From assembly GCA_022575985.1 (NCBI GenBank), contig JAKSXM010000014.1, forward strand, positions 24,056,001-24,120,000: 64,000 nt of DNA, in the 5' to 3' direction. A program made the translations under genes and the position numbers. Below the pieces are notes generated by a model, which saw only the letters and a program-made list of their open reading frames with translations, did not search any database and was not told where the DNA came from. This document shows positions 53,001-63,994 of the stretch, piece by piece. How positions within the stretch are numbered: position 1 is the stretch's first letter; every line of letters starts with the position of its first letter. The stretch is from Anagrus nilaparvatae. Lineage: Eukaryota > Arthropoda > Insecta > Hymenoptera > Mymaridae.

Positions 53001-55860
53001 ATTAATTATTTTTAATATTATTTTTTTAATTATAAAAAATACAAAGTTTTTATTAATTATAATAAAAATATAATAATTATTACTAAAAAATTTTAAATAT
53101 TGAGTATTTTTATTTCCAAATCTTAACTGTAGTTTGTAGAAAAAAGACTAATTTAGAGTTTTGTTAACCATATGAATAAAGTTTAAAATTCGTAATTCGA
53201 AAATGTTGACTAAAAAATTAAAATAAGCGTGGCATAGAACAAAGTTTTTTAAAACTTTAAACGGGATTTTACCTAATCCTTCCTAATCTAGAGAATCAGC
53301 ATTGATATGAATTCGATTCATGAGCTCTAAATAAAACTAAATTTTTCAAAAATAAATATAAGTACAAAAAAATTCTGCTCAAGTTGAAGATAATTTTTCA
53401 AGCAAACACTTGATTGGGGCTTAACCCTTCGAAAACAATTAACCATCTCTTTGAACTTATAATCATTCATTCATTAATTAATGATTTTATTTCTAAGCTA
53501 ACACTAAATTTATAATGTTTCAATTTCTAAAAAACAGAAAAATATTATTTTTGTTAAATATTATTTTAAAAAATTGAAAAGTAGTAATAATTATAGAATT
53601 TCTTACACAATATCTTAAAACACTTGGGTATAATTACCTTACATTTGTAAATAAATAAGTTTTCAAAATAATTTTGCAAATATTACGAATGAAAGTTACA
53701 TTTATTGAAATAATTATTTTACAATTAGTATAAATTAATATAAAATTACATACTTTCATTTTTAAAATCATATCATTATCGCCTGCATAAAAAAAATCAA
53801 ATATTTAAAAATCATTTTAACTAAAAATTTTTTTTAAAATTATGTTACTTTTAAAATTTTATATTCTTTAATCCTTTTTTTTATACTTTGAAAAAATATT
53901 TTTAATGTTTTTAAATAATATTCAAGGTTTATTATCTACTTGCACTTGTAACACAAAATTTATAGATATAAAAATCAACATTTATAAGATTCTAGATCGT
54001 AAAAACTGTTACAAAAAAAAAAAAAGAAAAAAAAACTTTTACGATCAATTACTTTACAACTGATATTTTGTAAATTTTTTTATTATTTTTTGTTTTTTTT
54101 TATGAAGTTAATTTTTATTTTTTATAATTTCCAAGAAAAAAAACATATGTACTAGTTAAATTCAAAGATATTATATAGTATTATTTATAAAAAATAATTT
54201 ATTGCAAATAAATTTATTTTTTGATTATTCATAAGTATATAGACAAGTTTGGTTTAAAAGGTAAAATTATTAAATTTTATATCGAAACTAAGAATTTTCA
54301 TAAAACTACTACATGCTAATTATCATTCTATCAAGGAGAGCCTTTAATAAGTTGAAAAAAACTAAAGAAACTCTTTATTTATTCAAACGCGCCTTCTTTG
54401 CCTATAGAAACGCAGGGCTCAATGTTACGAAAATGTTATAAAGTAGGGTTTTTAGGCAATTTTCCAAATAACGCTGTCATCCTGAAATTCAACCAAAATA
54501 TCGTTTGGCTGCATTTTTTTTATATAAGTGCCACTTTTCATTCCCCGTAAACCGCAATTATTTATCACTGTTCCTCTCATCGCTATAGTTAATAAAGCAA
54601 ATGCCCATTTTTGGCCCAAAATGACCAATTTTTGAATTAGCTCAATAATTACAATTTTTAAGAACAATGGGTTTTATAGTTCTGAAAAATTTTGTATGAT
54701 TGCTAAGTTTCGAAAAATTCTTAGGAGGAAAAAATAGGAGGATTCTGTTGAATAAGATTTTATCAAAGGCTCCTCTAAATATTAAAAAATTTGGACAAAA
54801 GGTTTTTTTTAAAACGACACTTAATTTTTTCTAGACAAGCCCATGTACACTTCAACTTATAAAATAATTTTTAAAAAATGACTTCATTTTTGCATTTAGT
54901 TAATTTACAGTAGTTTAAAAAAGTAATTCCTTATAAACCTTATTTCCTTTCTCATATTATGAATAGCTTTTATGAAAAATCTTTACGTTATATGCCATTT
55001 TCACGCTTTATTACTCAAAGGAATGAAATACTCATTATTCTTTGCAATTCTCAAGAGATATTTACTAACAGTAGCAGCTATATAACTATATATATATTTT
55101 TTTTTTTTAAATCCAATCAATAATATAATACAATACCACTATTTGCAATAAGAAATTATATCATAAAATTTATATTATTTTTTATTTAATATAAAAATAA
55201 CAGTATTTAGTAAATAGTTTTTATTATTAGAATTCATATAGTTGGGTTTACATATAAAAGCTGATACGCATGATTCATCGGAAATTTTGCTAAAGTCATT
55301 GTCTCTCTATCAACACAAAAAAAAGTATATAATTATAAAAAGTTCTGTTAAATTTTTTGTCATTTTTATATTGACTAATACAGTTTATCTAAGATTCTAT
55401 CTGGCAAAAAGTTGTTAATATTTATTTATAAAAATATGTTTCAAGTTTACGTGTAACCGTGTTTATTGATAAATTTATATTTTACGCTTTATTGAATTTA
55501 AATATTTTCTTGTTACGTATTAAAAAAATTATTGCAATAAATTATACTAATGTATTAAAAAAATAATTTTTCTAATTGGTTTATTTTTCATTATAATTTA
55601 ATAGGAGGAATGTATTTGCTCAAAAAATGTTGGTGTTTTTATAGAATTACAATTTTTTCCAAAATCTACAGTTTTACTTAATTTTTATTATGTGTTTAAA
55701 AAATTTAAATGCATAAACCATTTGAATGTCACGACATAAATGCGATACAGAATTTGCGTTATTGTAAACTTTTCATTTTTAGAAAAAGAGGAAAATCTTT
55801 TGTTAAGGGGAAAAATGAGGAGAAAGGGACGCAATATGGTATCTGGTATTACTGAAGTTT
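50049..55860. other. Intergenic AT-rich region
   Basis: No complete gene is supported. The segment 50838-50946 is duplicated at 56351-56430. Two short segments look slightly protein-like. One is 52516-52752 on the plus strand (H-S-A-E-L-E-V-F-L-T-T-F...C-W-N-I-L-W). The other is 54452-54585 on the minus strand (M-K-S-G-T-Y-I-K-K-M-Q-P-N-D-I-L). Both are too short and isolated to call as genes. The rest is poly-A/poly-T-rich. Confidence 0.45.
50838..50946 (+). repeat. Direct repeat C, copy 1
   Basis: ATAATTTTACAAGTTCTC and then GAAAAGTGATACTAATCG, AATTAAACACTATATATT are shared, base for base, with 56351-56430. This copy has about 30 extra bases between the two blocks. Confidence 0.65.
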
Positions 55861-55949
55861 AGTACTCAAGTTGAGTACGCGTACCAAATGATTTACACCC
55901 ACTGATTGGCCGAGAACTTGATTTACATCTCTTATTGGTTAAAAGTAGA

Positions 55950-56015
55950 GGTGTGTGGTTACCCGACCCGAAGCTTCAGGTCTTGGATTTTTCGGGTCAG
56001 GTCGGCTCGGTCTTC
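55950..56015. repeat. CCGACCCGAA-type low-complexity tract
   Basis: TTACCCGACCCGAAGC followed by TTTTTCGGGTCAGGTCGGC resembles the CCGACCCGAA-rich stretches of insect repeats. It is short and degenerate. Confidence 0.4.
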
Positions 56016-56164
56016 AGGTATACTCGAAAAGTTTCAAAGGTCCGAAGGTAAAGTTTTTTCATCTGAAATTCCCCTGGCATTACGATTCTATGAATATTTC
56101 TCCGTGAATTTTCCGTTGACGCTTAATAAGATAAAAAATAGTAAAAAAAGTGTACTCGAGAAAA

Positions 56165-56345
56165 ATAGTATATTACGGTCCTAGGCCAGAAAAATAAAGA
56201 ATGGCCCAAATCGCGCGAAAATTACCTTCCGAGGCGAAACCGAGGATGGTAAACTGCGATTTTGGTCATTCTTTGTTTATGGCCGAGGATTGTACAAAAT
56301 TTTTCTGCGACTGTGGCGAGAAAACACGTCTTTTTAAAACACGAC
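56165..56345. repeat. Dispersed repeat B, copy 4, in inverted arrangement
   Basis: AGAATGGCCCAAATCGCG (about 56199-56216) is an inverted copy of CTGCGATTTTGGTCATTCT (about 56255-56273), and the similarity extends outward on both sides. The two arms meet around CTTCCGAGGCGAAACCGAGG. The right arm continues into GGCGAGAAAACACGTCTTTT, as in the other repeat B copies. This copy suggests that the full element is a foldback. Confidence 0.6.
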
Positions 56346-56350
56346 CAGAA

Positions 56351-56430
56351 AATATAATTTTACAAGTTCTCCAATTAAAAAAAAAAAAATTGAAAAGTGA
56401 TACTAATCGTAATTAAACACTATATATTAA
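56351..56430 (+). repeat. Direct repeat C, copy 2
   Basis: Matches 50838-50946 with an internal deletion of about 30 bp. It directly abuts the end of repeat B copy 4. Confidence 0.65.
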
Positions 56431-56601
56431 ATAATTTTGAAGCCATAAGTAATTATTTACTTTTTTATGTAAATTAAACAAGGAAATAAATAAATTTGCA
56501 TTCTTTTTAACATTTTTGTCGCTATCAATCAAAATGAAACCTAACCATTGTTTTGGCCAGTAATTGTTGCCATCTTGTGCTGTAAATCCGATGTCTAGCT
56601 T

Positions 56602-58150
56602 CAGTGGCGGATCTAGAAATTTTTTGGTTCCTCAATGAAGAACCATTGTGATAGGTCAAATTTCGATTTTTGATTTTTTGGCATATAAGCACGTTTTGAG
56701 ACCCCAGGAAGCTAAAAAACCGGTTTTTAAAAAAAGTCTGTGTGTGTGTATGTGTGTATGTATGTAATCGGTGATATTTCACAAACATTATGGAGTTAAG
56801 ACCTAATTTTTTTTTCAAACATTTTTTCACCAAAAAAGCTCGAGGTGCTTTTTTTTTTTTTTAATTTGGATGTAATACCTCATTTGTTTCTACGAAAGTA
56901 CTTATATTTGAAAGTATGGTTTTTACTCTATATCTCGAATCGGATACTTAATTTTTTGAAAATTTTTTTCACGAAAAAATACAAAAAACACAAATTTTTT
57001 TTTTTTTTGGACGTAGTACCTAATTTATTTCTATGAAAGTACTAGTTTTAGAAAGTTCGTTTATAGTAATTTTTTGTATCGAATACCGATGTTTTTCAAA
57101 ATTTTTTCCTTAAAATTAAAAAAACAAATAAATTAAAAAAACTGCAATATTTTTTCTTTTTTTGGGTGTAATACCTCATTTAATTTCATGAAAGCACTAA
57201 TATCTGAAAATATTGTAACGGGTGAAACTTCACAACCATTATCGAATTAGGACCTAATTTTTTTTCCAAAAATTTTTTCATCAAAAAATCTCAAAATACT
57301 TTTTTTTTTTTTTAATTTGGATGTAATACCTCATTTATTTCCACGAAATTACTTATATTTGAAAGTATGGTTTTTACTCGATATCTCGAATCTGATACTT
57401 ATAATTTTTTGAAAATTATTTTCCCAAAAATTTCGTCATAAAAAAATACAAAAAACACCAATTTTTTTTTTTGGGACGTAGTAGCTAATTTATTTCTATG
57501 AGAGTACTGTGACGTCTGATCATGCATGTATTTTAACAAAAAATCTTTAAAATTGAGTGCATGACCTGACGTTATATTTCTTAATTACCTAGAGCTTTAA
57601 TTTTTAAAAAAGGAGCTTTATTGTTTACTAAAATTTAAATTTTATTTTAAAATAGGATTTTAATTATAAATATTAAAAATCTTTGGATACTAACATTTAA
57701 TTTTTATTTTATATATATATATATATATAAGAAAAAGCTCATTCAATAATTTTATTAATGGATTTTTTTGGATCAAGAAGAAACAGTAAGTTTATTTAAT
57801 TATTTAATTATTATAGTTTTTATTTATTTTACTAATTAAAATAAGTTGTGTAAAAGTATCGATATCAGGTCCCGGATATCTAGAATATAATTTCGAGGAT
57901 ATCCAAAACAGACTGGATTCAATTTTTGATTAGGTTTGGTTGCCTATTCTAAAAGAGAATCTAAAATTAATTAAACGTCCAATTAAGGACGTAACAGTAC
58001 TAGTTTTAAAAAGTTCGTTTATAGTAATTTTTTGGATCTGATACCGAATTTTTCCAAAAATTTTTTCTCAAAATTAAAAAAAAAGAAAAAAAAACTGCAA
58101 TATTTTTTTTTTGGGTGTAATACTTCATTTAATTCCAGGAACCTTAGTGC
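56602..58150. repeat. Degenerate repeat array
   Basis: The array begins CAGTGGCGGATCTAG, a wording common at the ends of insect hAT-type MITEs. A GT-rich run follows at 56742-56765. Then come repeating modules with AATTTGGATGTAATACCTCA, GAAAGTATGGTTTTTACTC and ACGTAGTACCTAATTTATTT. Module sets start near 56785, 57240 and, after the LTR insertion, 58000. Each module has a T-run that varies in length. The short frames (56525-56833 and 56845-57036) are artefacts of these modules. Confidence 0.65.
57508..57996. mobile_element. Solo LTR, 489 bp
   Basis: The element starts TGTGACGTC and ends GACGTAACA, an imperfect inverted repeat with the TG...CA ends of LTRs. GTAC flanks both sides (57504-57507 and 57997-58000). 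Removing it restores the uninterrupted module seen at 57000-57060. It contains a (TA)n run at 57712-57729 and no reading frame. A 4-bp duplication fits Ty3/Gypsy-type insertion better than Copia or BEL (5 bp). It is probably the product of recombination between two LTRs. Confidence 0.85.
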
Positions 58151-58350
58151 CAGCTAGTTGTCAGGGTATTTTTTTGGGGAAGGGGGGGGGGCGGGTTATT
58201 TGAATCAAATTACAAAAAATTTGCTAAAAAAGGTCCTTAAAATTTTTTTGAGGGGGTCAAATTGGTACTTAAAATGTAAAATTAGCTAAAAAAAGGTAAA
58301 ACTAACCGCTGAGGGGGGGTCATAATACCCCTTTGACTCCCCCCCTCCCA
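58150..58350. repeat. G-tract region with hairpin
   Basis: It contains G runs at about 58180-58192 and 58310-58318 and AAAAAGGT phrases. GAGGGGGGGTCA at 58310-58321 can pair with TGACTCCCCCCCTC at about 58334-58347. It resembles the G-tract blocks of family A but lacks its end palindrome. Confidence 0.45.
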
Positions 58351-59811
58351 ATTTATAATATAATTATATAGGATAATAATTAACAAGAATAAAACTGGGA
58401 TGATTTGTATTCATTTATTTTGTTATTTTATTTTTAATTTTGATTTTTTATTTAAGAAAAAATGATTGACAATCAAAACAAGGTTTGTTGATAAATTTGA
58501 CACAAGTATAATTAAACTTACATTTCATTTAAAACGTAATATTAAATTAATTTGATTCTGTGAAATGCAGATATACTTTTTATGTTTATTTGATGCCATA
58601 CACGCAAAGTTAATTGCCACAATTTTCATGAAGCCCGAAATTGATAGTTGTCAAATTACCATATCATTAAAATTTTAGTTAAAGTAGGTCAAAATTAGGC
58701 TACTTTTAATTGTTTTCAAAGGTGCAATGAAATGAACGATTCTTGAAACTTTTGATGCATAGTTATAATCTTTCATAAAAATTTGATACTTTTTCATGAT
58801 ACATAATTAAACTAAATTACTCCATTAATGAATTTTAAGCTAGCTAACTCTATTGAAAAACAGCAACCTCTATACTTCTGACCTCAATTTTATATTTGTT
58901 TTATTAAATATTGTACGAAATTTTAATAATACTCGAGCCAAAACCTTCTCGATAAAGTTCTGCAATTAAATACTAGAGGCAAGTGCATGGAATTTATATT
59001 TCCCCCAACAACATTAAAATGAAGCACGAATGGAAACTTTCCAAAAACATTTTACTGGTAAAACACTTGAAATACTTCTCTTCTACTTTATGAATAGAGC
59101 ATGCAATCAGAGTATGTATATAAAGAAACTTAGGATTTATCAATAGCAATAAATAAAAAAGTAAAATTAAAAACCTTCTCAATTATTTATTATACAAAAT
59201 TTTTAAGTCCATACGAAATAACTAATTAGAATTACATTGGTTTTTTATATTATTCTTACTTTTTTTGGCAACGGTTAAGCATGCTAGAAAATTATCAAAA
59301 TACTTTGCTACAATAATTTGGACATTAAGTTAAACAGTTTACTACTAGTTTATACTTAGGCAAATTATTTACTGAACAAGATTTTCAAATAACGTAACCC
59401 TGAAGTCCATTTCTACGTACAACCCGTAGGTAATGTGATACCACCCCTTAAATATGGGGAATATTTTATATAAATTTTAGGCGTTCCTTGAATAGATACT
59501 CTGCGCATAAAAAAGATCTCAGGGTAAAAAAAGTCAATATGAGACTATAAAGTACACAAAAAAATAAATTTATTCCAATTTATTATCTTTAATCCCTTAA
59601 CGTGGCAGCTCAGTGACTATAATAGTCAAGTTATATAACTAGAAATGCGCTTGATTAGTTCAGTAAAAGTTACTAAATCCTAGTAACAAGCAGACACTAT
59701 TGTTTATTCAATAAACTATACACTAAATTTACCTCGTGTTTATACAAAGTATTTTGTTGCTTATAAATAAATAAATAAAATTAATTTAATTATTTAATGT
59801 ATTAATTTATA
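58351..59811. other. Intergenic and 5' flank of the transposase gene
   Basis: AT-rich, with no supported gene. The last 250 bp before the start codon are unremarkable. I could not recognise a terminal inverted repeat here, and the matching 3' end of any element would lie outside the window. Confidence 0.5.
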
Positions 59812-60238
59812 ATGGATAATAAAATTATTTACTATTGGAATAGAAAGCGTGTAAAAAAGAATATTTTTGAATTGAGATTGAAGCAGCAAAGATTAGGAAA
59901 ATGTCTGAATAAATTAAGAACAGAAGCTTATAAAAACCAAAAAAATAGTACTGATTGTGATTATGAGGTTTTCCGACGTGATAATGGATATATTGACATT
60001 GAAGGTAGAAGAATTATCCATATAAAAACATTAGCTGAAAATTTGAAGTGCCTCACTTGCAAAAATACCCTTTCATTAGAACATATCAAAGGTGAAAAGA
60101 GGTGTGGTTTAGCCTCCGTTTTTTACATTAAATGTGATTCTGCAGATTGTGGAATTGTAAATGAAGTGCACACAGAAAAAAAACACACTGTGCAAAAAAA
60201 AGATTATAAAAAAGTTAAAAAAAATTCTGGTGATGCTG
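59812..60238 (+). CDS. Mutator-like transposase-exonuclease, exon 1 (zinc-binding N-terminus)
   Basis: This is the first of four exons of a 931-residue protein, residues 1-142 plus one base. The ATG at 59812 is the first in frame and is followed by a basic stretch (W-N-R-K-R-V-K-K). Residues 80-113 contain C-L-T-C and, after 24 residues, C-D-S-A-D-C, a likely zinc ribbon that corresponds to the DNA-binding N-terminus of arthropod Mutator-like transposases. A Lys-rich linker follows. The donor is G|GTAAGA at 60239, with a 72-nt intron to exon 2. Confidence 0.85.
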
Positions 60239-60310
60239 GTAAGAATTATTTTATAACCTCTTTTTATGAGTAAATTTTTGTGCTCTTCTAATTTCAATTC
60301 ATTTTTATAG

Positions 60311-60382
60311 AATCTGCAACTCCTGCAGAAGTGCCAATAAAGGAAACACAATGTTATGATATCAATAGCGTAGCTGCAGTAG
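60311..60382 (+). CDS. Mutator-like transposase-exonuclease, exon 2
   Basis: A 72-nt exon with acceptor TTTTTATAG and donor GTACTG. It encodes a linker (E-S-A-T-P-A-E-V...Y-D-I-N-S-V-A-A-V). The conserved N-S-V-A-A-V-G-I-L...G-I-G-H segment begins here and continues in exon 3. Both splice junctions keep the frame (phase 1 to phase 1). Confidence 0.8.
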
Positions 60383-60458
60383 GTACTGTATCAACAATAT
60401 TATTTAAAATTTTTTCTTGTACTATTTTATATTTAATTACAATAATGTTGATAAACAG

Positions 60459-60666
60459 GAATTTTAAATGCTGGAATCGGTCATCGACAATTTAATTCAA
60501 TGCTAGATTCATTAGATATTCCTGAATTTTATTGGAATACGTTTAAAAATCATGAAGAAGAAGTTGGTCCAGTCATTGAAAAATTGGCTCGAGAAAGCTG
60601 CATGAAAGCAGCAGCACTTGAAAGAGAATTAACTATTAAGAATTATGAACAACTAAGGACTATGTT
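60459..60666 (+). CDS. Mutator-like transposase-exonuclease, exon 3
   Basis: It encodes G-I-L-N-A-G-I-G-H-R-Q-F-N-S-M-L, L-D-I-P-E-F-Y-W-N-T-F-K-N-H and a long helix (E-K-L-A-R-E-S-C-M-K-A-A-A). This helical region precedes the catalytic domain in Mutator-like (Pfam 'Mutator') transposases. Without splicing the frame would stop at a TAA that overlaps the GTAAGA donor at 60667. Splicing to 61818 avoids that stop and keeps frame, which is strong support for the intron. Confidence 0.82.
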
Positions 60667-61817
60667 GTAAGAAAATTTTCTTTTTTATATTGTAAAAACA
60701 TAAGTACCAATATTAAATTTTTATATTTCATAATAATTGTATTAGATAATGGTTTTGTTTTCACAACTATTTGATCCGATACAAGAATGAAACATTAGTA
60801 TTCGAATTATTATTTTATAAGGTGGATTAATTTTTTATAAAATAATAAATAAAATTTAAAAAAGAGTTTTTTTATATTATTATTCAATTAATTTTATGTA
60901 AATATGTATAATTTAAAATCATCAATTTATTTACTCTTGATTTTTATGAAATTTAAAAATAAAAAAATTTTTTTTTTTTGATTTTTAAGACACTGTATTC
61001 AGTGAAATAAATGTTAACGTTATATTTTTTTTATGAATTCAATTAATTAGTAATGATTATTTTTTAACTACTTATAACCTAAATTTGATTTATTGATTTA
61101 GCTTATTTGTATACTAAAATGTAATAATTTTTTTATATACAGCAAGTAAACTGTTATATTGACATGTGAATTACTCTAAAAATTATGTGCAAATTATACT
61201 GTTTTTTAGAACAATTAGGTCTATATGATTATTTAAAATATGTATATGTGTATAATTTTATATTCATAAATAACAAAATAAAAGGATTTTAATTATTTAC
61301 AAGCTTACACATTTTAGTTTGAAATCATTTGTATTTATTTTTTATGAACATCAAGCATGTTTAAAATTCATATTCATTTATTATTGACATTGCATTAAAA
61401 GTTGATTTTGTAAATATTATTCATAAATTAATTACAATTTATGTAATTTATAAATTACAATATAAATTAATATTAATAACAATTTTTAAAATAGAAAAAA
61501 GTGATTTTGTAGGCTCTCTGATAAAAATGCTGGTTTAATATTTTTAAAAGCTCTCTGAAAAAATTGAAATAATAATCAATACCTTTTCAATTTGTTTGGT
61601 ATTTAAATTTTTCAAATAATTTATATACTTGTAAATATAAAAGTAAAAATAAAATGCCTGTAAACTATATTCTGAAACAGTTTAATGGCGGGCAACTCTG
61701 CATTTTTATTTTTTAATTGATTTTATTTGAAAACATTTGTACTTGATAATTGATTCATAGCAATAGTTACAAAAATAAATGTCCTTTTTTAATAGCTTTC
61801 ATAATTTTATATTTCAG
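60667..61817 (+). other. Intron 3 of the transposase-exonuclease gene, 1,151 nt
   Basis: Starts GTAAGA and ends TATATTTCAG. AT-rich, with no other feature. A purely AT-rich intron of this size in a transposon gene is unusual and would fit an older host gene as well. Confidence 0.75.
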
Positions 61818-63906
61818 ACCTGAGCATTTAGACATTACTCATTTTTTCCCTGGATTATCTGAAGATGAAAAAGAAAATTTTGTTATATCAGAAAATGATT
61901 TTGTTCGCGTAGCTGGTAGCTTTGATATGGGCTGGTCAACTCGTGGAAATGGCAGAAGCTACAATAGCCTTTGTGGAACAGCAGCAATAATTGGATTTTT
62001 TACAAAAAAAGTTATTTCTTATGTAACTTTCAATAGAAAGTGTTACAAATGTAGTCTAGGTCAACCAAAAAATTCTCACGATTGCAGACAAAATTATGTA
62101 GGTAGTGCAAAGGGCATGGAACCTATGGCAGCAATGCAACTGGTTTCTGACAATGAAATATTTGCTGGTGCTAGAATTGAATTAGGAATATTTATAGGAG
62201 ATAATGATAGTACTGCTATTCATAGAGCCAGGAGCTCTGTTTCATATGAAATAGTGAAACAAGCTGATAAAAATCATACTATAAAAGGAGTTACCAATGC
62301 TTTATACAAATTGGCTAGAAAATTCAAGGAATTAAATAGTGACACTATAAAATATTTGAAAAGATGTTTCTCATACAGCTTAGCTCAAAATGCACCTGAC
62401 AGTAAAAAAGTAGCAGCAGCTGTAAGAAATATACCTTACCATTGCTTCAATGATCACACAAATTGTGGTTCTTGGTGTGGCTACAAGAAAGATCCACAGA
62501 ATTATACTCACAAAAACATTAGCAAGGATTTGACAAATGAGAATTTATTTGAGTCATTAAAAGATCTTTTCAACTCCCTGGCTAACAAAAGTGATCAGTA
62601 TGCATCTGGACAATCAAGTAACTCAAATGAGAATTTAAATATGATGATTGCTAGTAAAGCACCCAAAAAAATTTTATATGCCTTATCACCATCGGGTGAT
62701 TACCGTATAGGTTATGCGATTTTAAGTAAAAACGAAGGGCCCCAGGCTTTATCAGAAATTCATAAAAATTTAGGTGTTTCTCCTAGTGTTAATGGTATTA
62801 AGCATACTGCAAAATTAAAAAGAGCAGCAGATACTAAGTATCTTAAATCTTTAGATCCTGAAAACAAAAAAAAAAGATTAATTCTAAAAAATATAATCAA
62901 CAATTCAAAAAATCATCTTGAATCTAAAGAAGGAGGAACATACAAATCAAATTGCCAACTTCTTGCAGTAGAACTACCCATTATTAGCGATGCAAGATTA
63001 AAAATTAATTCTGATTCTTCACCAATAATAATATATTTCGATGTCGAAACTAGTGGATTACGTCATTCAGATGAAATATTGCAGATTGCTGCTAAGCATG
63101 GCAACCAAAATTTTAATCAATACATTAAACCCACTAGAGCAATAGGAGCAGATGCTTCGGCTATTAATAATTTAACTTTCGTGAAAGGCAATTTATTATA
63201 TAAAAACCAAATTGTCGAAGCTGTTTCATTATCAACTGCTATGCTAAATTTTTTTAATTTCTTAATTTCACTTGGGAAAAAATGTATACTAGCAGCCCAT
63301 AATTGTTCATTTGATAGATCAATGTTAATGATTGCTATAAAAAAAACTTGCATGCAAGAACATTATAAAATAATTCTTCATGGTTTTGTTGATACTCTTC
63401 ATATTATTAAAAATAAAAGACAAATAAAAGGGAAAAACCAAAATACACTGCAAGTTTTAGCTACATGTTATTCGATTACTTCAGATGAAGCACATAATGC
63501 TTTAGATGATGTTGTTGTTTTAGAAAAGATAATAAACCAAATTGATATTTCAAATGATTTGCTTATTGGTTCAGCTACAACGTATGAAGATTATTTGAAC
63601 AAAACAAAAGAAAAAAATAATAACCAGAATAAAAATAAAAATAAACCAGTTTTAAAAAAACTGAAAAATCTAAGCGCAATAGCAGATGTTACTTCAACAG
63701 CAACTAGAAATAAAATGTTAAGATCAAATATATCTTTTGAAGATATTATAAACAGCTTTGAAAGCAATAAATCCAAAGGTATTGAAGATTTATTTGGAGA
63801 TGATAAACATGGAAATGTGCGTGTTACAAAGAATCAAAGTATTATTTTGAAAGTAAATAACTATGTTGAAGATTTATATGAATTTATTAAATCATTGGAT
63901 GACTAA
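61818..63906 (+). CDS. Mutator-like transposase-exonuclease, exon 4 (DDE core and DEDDh exonuclease)
   Basis: This exon carries residues 236-931. The transposase core has F-D-M-G-W (Asp272), R-G-N-G, C-Y-K-C (311/314), H-D-C (323/325), N-Y-V-G-S-A-K-G-M-E (328-337) and G-D-N-D-S (Asp364/366). H-C-F-N-D-H-T-N-C-G-S-W-C (444-456) follows, all in the order of the Mutator-like transposase family. The third acidic residue is not obvious. From about 640 comes a DnaQ/TREX-like exonuclease: F-D-V-E-T-S-G (Asp644, Glu646), A-H-N-C-S-F-D (Asp735) and A-H-N-A-L-D-D (His795, Asp799), a complete DEDDh set. A Lys/Asn-rich linker and an acidic C-terminus follow. An AATAAA lies at 63989-63994. The function is unknown; cut-and-paste transposition with 3'-end processing is a plausible reading. 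Confidence 0.9.
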
Positions 63907-63988
63907 AATTTATACCAAATTTATGACCTAAGTTTTAATAGTTTTTAAATATTACTTATAAAAAATTAAATGTTTATTGTATTATTAT

Positions 63989-63994
63989 AATAAA
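63989..63994 (+). promoter_or_regulatory. Polyadenylation signal
   Basis: AATAAA 83 bp after the TAA of the transposase-exonuclease gene, at a usual distance for a cleavage signal. The window ends 6 bp later. Confidence 0.55.
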
